DNA of 64,000 nt, taken from the NCBI RefSeq assembly GCF_943193045.1, contig NZ_CALPCN010000006.1:113744-177743 (forward strand). Direction: 5' to 3'. The notes beneath the pieces were generated by a model. It had not been told where the DNA came from. It did not search any database and worked only from the letters and a program-made list of their open reading frames with translations. Positions 58,417 through 64,000 of the stretch are shown in pieces. Both the position numbers and the translations under genes were made by a program. Within the stretch, counting starts at the first letter, position 1, and each line of letters begins with the position of its first letter. The stretch comes from Pumilibacter muris. GTDB taxonomy: Bacteria > Bacillota > Clostridia > Christensenellales > Pumilibacteraceae.

Positions 58417-59291
58417 AAATTACAGATTTAAATTACGTTTACAGCAAAGGCACGCCGTTTCAGAAAGCGGCGCTCAAGAACGTGAATCTTGAAATTGCCG
58501 ACGGCGAGTTTTGGGGTGTAATCGGACACACGGGGAGCGGAAAGAGCACTCTGTTTTCGCACCTTAACGCGCTTACGAGAATACAGAGCGGCAAGATAGA
58601 AATAGACGAGTTTACGCTTATAGGGAACGGCGGAAAAAAGCCTAAGCGGAAGCACCGCCCCGACTACAAGGCGCTCCGCGCGCGTGTGGGCATGGTTTTT
58701 CAATATCCCGAATATCAACTGTTTGCCGAAACCGTTGCCGACGACGTTGCGTTCGGCGCGAAAAACATAGGCGTTAAGGGCGACGAATTGAACGAGCGCG
58801 TTAAGTCAGCTATAGAAATGGTGGGACTTGATTATAACGAGGTCAGTTCCCGCAGTCCGTTCGACCTTTCGGGCGGGCAGAAGCGGAGAGTGGCGCTTGC
58901 CGGCGTGCTTGCCATGCACCCTAAAATTTTGGTGCTCGACGAACCGACCGCAGGGCTTGACCCGCGCGGCAAACGGGAAATTCTCGACCTTATAACGAAA
59001 ATAAAAGAAACGCTTTGCCCTACCGTGATAATGATTTCGCACAACATGGACGAAGTGGCGCGCTATTGCGACAAAATAGCGGTGATGGCGGGGGGAGAAC
59101 TGAAACTTGTTAGCACTCCCGCAGAGCTTTTTTCGCAAACCGAACTTTTGCGCGATTTGCACATAGAAATGCCGGGAGTTACCGCGCTTGCGTGCGAACT
59201 TAACTCGCTCGGGCTTAACGTTTCGCGTTCTGTTTTAACCGAAGCGCAACTTGTTGAAGAGATTTTGCGCGCTAAGGGGGTGACGGAATGA
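58407..59291 (+). CDS. ecfA2: Energy-coupling factor transporter ATPase EcfA2
   Basis: A 294-residue ABC ATPase: Walker A GHTGSGKST near residue 40, Q-loop MVFQYPEYQLFA, signature LSGGQKRRVALAG, Walker B ILVLDEPTAGLDP. The Y-P-E-Y-Q-L-F context after the Q-loop is typical of EcfA2. It forms the asymmetric ATPase pair with EcfA1. Its end overlaps the EcfT start by four bases (ATGA). Confidence 0.95.
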   Translation: MPIKITDLNYVYSKGTPFQKAALKNVNLEIADGEFWGVIGHTGSGKSTLFSHLNALTRIQSGKIEIDEFTLIGNGGKKPKRKHRPDYKALRARVGMVFQYPEYQLFAETVADDVAFGAKNIGVKGDELNERVKSAIEMVGLDYNEVSSRSPFDLSGGQKRRVALAGVLAMHPKILVLDEPTAGLDPRGKREILDLITKIKETLCPTVIMISHNMDEVARYCDKIAVMAGGELKLVSTPAELFSQTELLRDLHIEMPGVTALACELNSLGLNVSRSVLTEAQLVEEILRAKGVTE

Positions 59292-60124
59292 AAGACGTCA
59301 GCTTCGGGCAGTATTATCCGGTTGAAAGCCCGATTCACCGCCTTGACCCGCGCATAAAGCTTTTGGCAGTTGTGCTTTATATTGTGGGAATATTTTTTAT
59401 TCGAAAATTCGCGGGATTTGCGCTGCTTGCCGTGTTTTTGCTTATAGTAGTTTTAATAAGCCGCGTTCCGCCTTTAAAGGTGCTTAAAAGCGTGCGGGCG
59501 GTGCTCTTTTTGGTGCTGTTCACCGTTATTATGAGCGTGCTGTTTTACGCGACCAAAACGGAAGAACCGCTTTGGCAGTGGCATTTTATAAAAATTTACA
59601 AGCAAGGACTTATTAACGCGGCGCGAATGGGGTTGCGTCTTGTGTTCTTGGTGCTCGGACCGAGTTTGCTTACGCTCACAACTACGCCGGTTGAACTCAC
59701 CGACGGACTTGAAAGTCTTTTAAAACCGCTCGCAATGATTAAGCTGCCCGTGCACGAACTTGCCATAATAATGAGCATAGCTTTGCGGCTCATTCCCACG
59801 CTTTTGGAAGAAACCGAAAAAATAATGAACGCGCAAAAGGCAAGGTGCGCGAGTTTTGACACGGGCAACATATTTAAGCGGGCGAAAGCGCTTTTGCCCG
59901 TTTTAATTCCGCTGTTCGTCAGTTCGTTTCGGAGAGCGGACGAACTTGCCGACGCTATGGATTCGCGCTGTTACAGAGGCGCTAAGGGGCGCACGCGAAT
60001 GAAAGTTTTAAAACTCCGCGCGCGCGATTTCGTTGCCGCATTCGTAATGCTTGCGCTGTTTGCGGTTATATTGTTTTTGCGTTATAATTGGTTCGGTTGG
60101 GCGTTTTTGGCGGTGCTTATATGA
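59288..60124 (+). CDS. ecfT: Energy-coupling factor transporter transmembrane protein EcfT
   Basis: A 278-residue membrane protein. It opens with SPIHRLDPRIKLL, the conserved EcfT start, has several helices (about residues 25-135 and 245-275), and the coupling helices carry NAQKARCASFDTG and ADAMDSRCYRGAKGRTR, which correspond to the two A-R-G motifs that contact the ATPases. It connects EcfA1/EcfA2 with the S component in the membrane. Its end overlaps truA by four bases. Confidence 0.94.
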   Translation: MKDVSFGQYYPVESPIHRLDPRIKLLAVVLYIVGIFFIRKFAGFALLAVFLLIVVLISRVPPLKVLKSVRAVLFLVLFTVIMSVLFYATKTEEPLWQWHFIKIYKQGLINAARMGLRLVFLVLGPSLLTLTTTPVELTDGLESLLKPLAMIKLPVHELAIIMSIALRLIPTLLEETEKIMNAQKARCASFDTGNIFKRAKALLPVLIPLFVSSFRRADELADAMDSRCYRGAKGRTRMKVLKLRARDFVAAFVMLALFAVILFLRYNWFGWAFLAVLI

Positions 60125-60873
60125 AAACGTATTTGCTTACGCTTAGTTACGACGGCACCGACTTTCACGGCTGGCAACGTCAAAACAATTTACCAACCGT
60201 TCAAAAGGTTTTGGAGGACGCGCTTGCCGAGTTTGCGGATTCTCCCGTTACGGTAACGGCTTCGGGACGCACCGACGAGGGTGTGCACGCGCTCGGGCAA
60301 ACGGCGTCGTTCAGTTGCGAAACTTCGGTTCCCGCGCATAAGCTTGCCGCCGCGCTCAACTCGCGGTTGCCGCAATCAGTGCGCGCCGTTTCGTGCAAAG
60401 AAGTGTTAAGCGGATTTTGCGCGAGGAGAAGCGCGAAACGCAAAACGTATGTTTACAGAATGTATGTCTCGCCCCGTCCGCTACCGCATTTCGAGCGTTA
60501 CGCGTTGCGGCTCGATTGTGCGCCTAACGTGGAATTTATGAAAAAAGCCGCTGCCGCCATCGAGGGCACGCACGACTTTAAGGAATTTTACTGTTTGGGT
60601 TCGTCGGCAAAAACAACTGTGCGCACGGTGTTTTCGTGCTCGTTCGAACTGTTCGAGCCGAGAGGAATAACTCCCGCCGTTTGCGAATTTAAAATTTGCG
60701 GCGACGGTTTTCTTTATAAAATGGTTAGGCTTCTTGCGGGTGCGCTTTTGGCGCTTAACTGCGGAAAGCTTACGCTTGAAGATTTTAAGGCGGCTGTCGG
60801 CGGCGAAGCGGGCAAGGTGAAAAAAGTTCCCGCAGAGGCGAAAGGGCTCACGCTTGTAAGCGTTGAATATTGA
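60121..60873 (+). CDS. truA: tRNA pseudouridine(38-40) synthase TruA
   Basis: A 250-residue enzyme that makes pseudouridine in the anticodon arm of tRNAs. The catalytic motif GRTDEGVHALGQ has Asp 52. Other markers are YDGTDFHGWQRQ at the start and FCARRSAKRKTYVYRMY and FLYKMVRLLAGAL later. The ATG at 60121 overlaps the EcfT stop (ATGA), the usual arrangement with the ecf genes in Bacillota. The usual following genes (rplM, rpsI) are absent here; a repeat element follows instead. Confidence 0.95.
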   Translation: MKTYLLTLSYDGTDFHGWQRQNNLPTVQKVLEDALAEFADSPVTVTASGRTDEGVHALGQTASFSCETSVPAHKLAAALNSRLPQSVRAVSCKEVLSGFCARRSAKRKTYVYRMYVSPRPLPHFERYALRLDCAPNVEFMKKAAAAIEGTHDFKEFYCLGSSAKTTVRTVFSCSFELFEPRGITPAVCEFKICGDGFLYKMVRLLAGALLALNCGKLTLEDFKAAVGGEAGKVKKVPAEAKGLTLVSVEY

Positions 60874-60904
60874 GTGAAAATCGATTTTGTTGCCTTGTGA
60901 CAAC

Positions 60905-60992
60905 GACGTTTTATGTTATTGCGAGCGAGTGAAACGAGCGCTGCAATCGTTGCGCTATGTTTATGATTGCTTCGCTACGCTCGCAATGACGT
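60905..60992. repeat. Dispersed palindromic repeat, copy with inverted arms
   Basis: TTATTGCGAGCGAGTGAAAC on the left faces TTCGCTACGCTCGCAATGAC on the right, with GCTGCAATCG and GATTGC inside and ACGTTT/AAACGT-like ends. It belongs to the family seen at 16516, 16633 and 55240 and lies between truA and a convergent regulator gene. Confidence 0.7.
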
Positions 60993-61023
60993 TTAACGTA
61001 AATTTTGCGTTTGAGCGACATAG

Positions 61024-61905
61024 TTACTCTTCTCTGTCGTATTCTATTGTGTATCCTATGTCGGTGGAGTAGTCGCCGAGATTTTTTCCGAAAAGAGCGA
61101 GCCCCGATTTTGAGGCGAGCGTAAAAGTTTTTAAGTCGCTGAGCCGCGCGAGCGTTACTTCGGATATTTTTATTCCGTCCCAAAAACAGCCGCGAGCGTT
61201 CACGGAAAGCGTTTTTAAACTTCCGTATTGCGGATACACTCTGTCGAACCAATCGGGGCAAAGAGCGCCTTTGCGGTCGCGGTTTTCGGGAGGCAGAGTG
61301 GCGGCGCCGAGAAGTTCGTTGTCTATATAAAACATTACTCTGCCGGGAAGAGTGTCGCCTGCCGTAGCAACGGCGCTCAGTTCGAAATGAAAACGGATTT
61401 CCGAAATAACGGTGCCGCTTGCGGGCGGCGTGGGAAGAGTGTAGGTAAGCGAGCCGTCGCTCAGCCAAAGCCCCAAGCAATCGGCGTGTTCGGGGTAGGT
61501 GAAATAGCGCGGTTCGTCGGTTTCGCCTATAAAGCCCGTTGCGCCCACAAGCGCGCACCTACTGTGCGCCGTGCACGCTCTGTATTGCCCTACGGGAAGT
61601 TGAAACGACTGCGCTTTTTCGGGCAAAAACGTTGCAACGTCTATTAAAATTTTATCGAGCGCTATCGAGGCGAGTTTCGCCGTGCCGCGTTTTCCCGGCT
61701 CTTCGGTTAGGCGGATAAGCCCCACGCTTTCAAGTTTTTTTATGTGGGGAGTGAGCGCGCTGTTCGATAGGTGCAGATTTTTGGCAAGGTCGCTCAGCGT
61801 TACCGAACGGTGTTCGAGTATCTGTTCGAGAATATCCATGCGAACCTGACTGCCGATAGCCTCGCAAAGAGTGTAGGCGTCTTTAAGGTCGGAAAAGTGT
61901 TTCAT
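61024..61905 (-). CDS. ArsR-type winged-helix regulator with C-terminal ligand-binding domain
   Basis: A 293-residue protein. Residues 1-80 form an ArsR winged helix: ALCEAIGSQVRMDILEQIL-type start, then VTLSDLAKNLHLSNSALTPHIKKLESVGLIRL. The remaining 200 residues are beta-rich (VGQYRACTAHSRCALVGATGF, GTVISEIRFHFELSA, VMFYIDNELLGAATLP), suggesting a jelly-roll sensory domain of the kind found in uncharacterised sugar-related regulators. TATAAT ends six bases before the ATG and TTGCTT lies 17 bases further up, with no ribosome-binding site. Targets are unknown. Confidence 0.8.
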   Translation of the reverse strand: MKHFSDLKDAYTLCEAIGSQVRMDILEQILEHRSVTLSDLAKNLHLSNSALTPHIKKLESVGLIRLTEEPGKRGTAKLASIALDKILIDVATFLPEKAQSFQLPVGQYRACTAHSRCALVGATGFIGETDEPRYFTYPEHADCLGLWLSDGSLTYTLPTPPASGTVISEIRFHFELSAVATAGDTLPGRVMFYIDNELLGAATLPPENRDRKGALCPDWFDRVYPQYGSLKTLSVNARGCFWDGIKISEVTLARLSDLKTFTLASKSGLALFGKNLGDYSTDIGYTIEYDREE

Positions 61906-61911
61906 AAATTT

Positions 61912-61940
61912 ATTATAACATTGAAATGCCGCAAAAGCAA
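61912..61940 (-). promoter_or_regulatory. Leaderless promoter of the ArsR-type regulator
   Basis: On the minus strand TTGCTT (61935-61940), 17-base spacer, TATAAT (61912-61917), then AAATTT and the ATG. Transcription should start at or next to the start codon. Confidence 0.75.
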
Positions 61941-62074
61941 GCTTTTGTAGTTTCGTTACCGCGCGCCGAAAAGCGTTTTTCGAGCGTTTTTTTATTTTTG
62001 TTTTCTTTAATCGTTTTATTATAGCGCAAAACGTTTATAAAATAGAAATTCGCGTTGCGCGCGGCTTTTCGCGC

Positions 62075-62103
62075 TTGACACTTCGCGCAAGTTATGTTAT
62101 TAT
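62075..62103 (+). promoter_or_regulatory. Promoter of the amino-acid-kinase family gene
   Basis: TTGACA (62075-62080), 17-base spacer, TATTAT (62098-62103) preceded by TGT. The leader of about 55 bases can form GTCGG/CCGAC and a GC-rich palindrome near 62122-62138. The rest of 61941-62074 shows nothing else. Confidence 0.8.
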
Positions 62104-62163
62104 TGTGCCGAAGGAATAAGCGGCCGCGCCGCGCGTGTCGGAGAAAGCCGACAAGGAAAATAA

Positions 62164-62979
62164 ATGATAGATTTAGTCGGAAAAATAGGCTCTATGGCGC
62201 TCATAGACAGCCCGCACCACAGCATAGACTATAATAAGTTCGCGGGGCTTTCGCGCCAACTGCGTCCCGGCATGATATGGGTGTCGAGCGGCGCTACGGA
62301 AATAGGGCGGCTCGATTATTTGCACCGCAACGGTTGCGAGCTCGAAGGAAATCCCGACGAGGTTAAAATGGACTACGCGTCGCAAGGGCAGGCTATTTTA
62401 ATGCAAACCTACCGCAACTTTATAGACGCGCGTTATTCGGTTAGGCAAGTGCTAGTTGAACACGGGCATTTTAACGACGCGGCAAAGCGGGAAAACATAA
62501 GACAAATGCTTATGAGGGCTCCGAGCCAAAACGCCGTTCCCATAATAAACTACAACGATGCGGTTTCGTGCGAAGAGAACCGCAAAATGGAAATTTTAAA
62601 GTTGCAGCGCGAAAAGGGCAACGCGGTGGAGCTTGTGGATAACGACGAAACGGCGGCGCAAATCGCGTGTCTCGTTAATGCGAAAACGTTGCTTATTTTT
62701 TCCACGTTGAGCGGAATATACAGCGACATAAACAATCCTTCGTCGCTTATATCCGAAATAAGCGCGCCTACGGTTTATGAAGCGCTTGAAAAAATAGAAA
62801 AAGTTAAGGGGCTTTGCAAAGGAGCTTCGCGCGCGGGAGCGAACGGGGCTAAGGCTAAGCTCGAATACATAAAGCCTTGCGTTGCGGCGGGCGTTAAAGT
62901 GATTATAGCGAGCGCCGAACACAGCATTGAAGAAATTTTGGCGGGGAAAGCGCCGTGCACTCGAATTTTTACGCGGTAA
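62164..62979 (+). CDS. Amino-acid-kinase family protein, glutamate-5-kinase-like
   Basis: A 271-residue protein of the aspartate/glutamate/uridylate kinase fold: GKIGSMAL near the start (phosphate-binding K-x-G-S), MIWVSSGATEIGRLDYL (compare VSSGAIAAG in ProB), the VLVEHGHFND region, VPIINYNDAVS and ELVDNDETAAQIACLVNAKTLLIFSTLSGIYSD. It lacks the C-terminal PUA domain of ProB and no proA is nearby. It may phosphorylate glutamate or another small acid, or be a uridylate-kinase-like enzyme; the substrate is unresolved. AAGGAAA precedes the ATG. Confidence 0.72.
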   Translation: MIDLVGKIGSMALIDSPHHSIDYNKFAGLSRQLRPGMIWVSSGATEIGRLDYLHRNGCELEGNPDEVKMDYASQGQAILMQTYRNFIDARYSVRQVLVEHGHFNDAAKRENIRQMLMRAPSQNAVPIINYNDAVSCEENRKMEILKLQREKGNAVELVDNDETAAQIACLVNAKTLLIFSTLSGIYSDINNPSSLISEISAPTVYEALEKIEKVKGLCKGASRAGANGAKAKLEYIKPCVAAGVKVIIASAEHSIEEILAGKAPCTRIFTR

Positions 62980-63001
62980 TAAAATCCGTAAGGAACATTA
63001 T

Positions 63002-63922
63002 ATGGTAACGAAAAAACAAATGAAAGCTGCAAAGGAAGAGCGCGAGCTTGCTTCTTCCGAAAGAATGACAGCCAAGCGTTGGCTCATTCTTATTTTCGGG
63101 ATAATTTTGGCGGGCGTTGTGCGCGCAATCGGCATTTATTCTTTTATAGTGCCTAATAATTTCGCGCCCGGCGGCGTTACGGGTATTGCGTCTATGCTTG
63201 AAAACAAACTGCCCGGAAACCCCAACGCGGGTTATTTTTTGCTTGCCATAAATATTCCTCTTATAATTGTGGCGTTTATTTTTATAGGAAAGAAATTCGC
63301 CATAATTTCGGGTATTTCCATTTTGCTGTCGTCCGCTCTTATGGTGCTGTTCGAAAAGGTGGGTTTTCCCACGTTTCCGTTTGAAGCCGACAAAATATTG
63401 CCTGCGATTGCGGGCGGAATTATAGGCGGCGCGGGAATTGCCATAATGCTAAAACTCGGCGGAAGCAGCGGCGGCACCGACGTTATCGCAACGATAATTC
63501 AGAAAAAGTATTCCGCAACAAACGTCACTTGGTTTATATTTATGCTCGATAGCTCGGTGGTTGTGGTGTCGTTCTTTGTATACGGCAACGACATTGTGCC
63601 CGTTTTGCTGTCGTTTGTGGAAATGTTCGCGTCGAGCAAAGTTGCCGAAACGATATTGCAGGGCTTTAAATCGGCGCTCAAATTCGAAATTATAACCAAT
63701 CATCCCGAAGAGCTTTCGCAGGAAATCTTTTCTAAGTTGAAACGCGGCGTAACAATGATTACGGCAAAAGGAATGTACACGGGCGAAGAGCGCGCTATGC
63801 TTATTTGCGTTTTAAGAAAACGTCAGCTATCGCAGTTTAGAGAGGTGCTGAAAAAATACCCCGACACGTTCGCGTATATAAGCGGAACGAGCGAGGTTGT
63901 GGGGCGCGGGTTTAATTCGTAA
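63002..63922 (+). CDS. YitT/DUF2179-family membrane protein
   Basis: A 306-residue protein with about five membrane helices and a C-terminal DUF2179 domain. Markers: GVVRAIGIYSFIVPNNFAPGGVTGIASML, GIAIMLKLGGSSGGTDVIA, and near the end FKSALKFEIITNHPEELSQEI then MYTGEERAMLICVLRKRQLSQF. The start at 63002 follows AAGGAAC; in-frame sequence upstream overlaps the preceding gene. The family is common in Bacillota; its role is not settled. Confidence 0.9.
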   Translation: MVTKKQMKAAKEERELASSERMTAKRWLILIFGIILAGVVRAIGIYSFIVPNNFAPGGVTGIASMLENKLPGNPNAGYFLLAINIPLIIVAFIFIGKKFAIISGISILLSSALMVLFEKVGFPTFPFEADKILPAIAGGIIGGAGIAIMLKLGGSSGGTDVIATIIQKKYSATNVTWFIFMLDSSVVVVSFFVYGNDIVPVLLSFVEMFASSKVAETILQGFKSALKFEIITNHPEELSQEIFSKLKRGVTMITAKGMYTGEERAMLICVLRKRQLSQFREVLKKYPDTFAYISGTSEVVGRGFNS

Positions 63923-63925
63923 AGA

Positions 63926-64000
63926 TATGTCGCCCAAGCGTAACACGGCGCTACGCTGCGTGCCTTGCGGCACTTGCTTGCTTAACCCGTGTTAGGCGAA
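63926..64000. repeat. Imperfect palindrome at the window end
   Basis: TCGCCCAAGCGTAACACGG on the left is mirrored by CCGTGTTAGGCGAA on the right, with an inner GTGCC/GGCAC hairpin. The arms end with the window, so the element may continue. It differs from the GATTGC repeat family. Confidence 0.5.

Overview
The window looks like a chromosomal segment of a low-to-mid-GC, Gram-positive, endospore-forming member of the Clostridia (Bacillota), probably an uncultured gut or anaerobic lineage. This is inferred from gene content. There is a cwlJ-like spore cortex hydrolase followed by a gerQ-like coat gene, a whiA gene followed by an HPr/Crh-like gene, an EcfA1-EcfA2-EcfT-truA run, many lipoproteins with Gram-positive style linkers, and a collagen-like protein. 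No rRNA, CRISPR array, prophage or insertion sequence was seen.

Layout. 1-6830: a complete oligopeptide ABC transporter operon (oppA end, oppB, oppC, oppD, oppF) in which both ATPases carry long low-complexity N-terminal tails. 6831-7495: a small membrane protein, a terminator, a strong promoter and a structured leader RNA. 7496-24656: a carbohydrate-use region with two duplicated SGNH-hydrolase lipoproteins, two leucine-rich-repeat lipoproteins, a CUT1 sugar importer (binding lipoprotein and two permeases, no ATPase), a beta-sandwich lipoprotein, a GH71/99-like lipoprotein, a LacI regulator and a beta-lactamase-fold hydrolase. 24748-29309: a PHP phosphatase, an M23 peptidase, an AT-rich patch with two paralogous XRE regulators and GTC-N5-GAC palindromes, then four 24-bp palindromes at an exact 42-bp period in front of a DUF4143-type AAA ATPase. 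29466-37582: an unknown protein, a GH2-family protein that seems to have lost both catalytic acids, a beta-propeller lipoprotein and an intact GH36 alpha-galactosidase. 37742-38798: tRNA-Glu and the spore pair. 38935-43823: a type III restriction-modification system. 43907-45321: tRNA-Met and the collagen-like gene.

45505-64000 is mostly housekeeping: a glycosyltransferase with C-terminal repeats, a HAD phosphatase, a tiny basic ORF that runs through its own terminator, a degenerate Fic protein, murB, a PHP protein, whiA, a Crh-like protein, dnaE, pfkA, a membrane protein, the ECF transporter module with truA, an ArsR-type regulator, an amino-acid-kinase family protein and a YitT-family membrane protein.

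Two themes cut across the window. First, several genes have a consensus -10 box only 6-7 bases before the ATG and no ribosome-binding site, which points to leaderless mRNAs. Second, a family of palindromic repeats built on GATTGC...GCAATGAC lies between genes. All functions are read from sequence patterns; no database search was possible.
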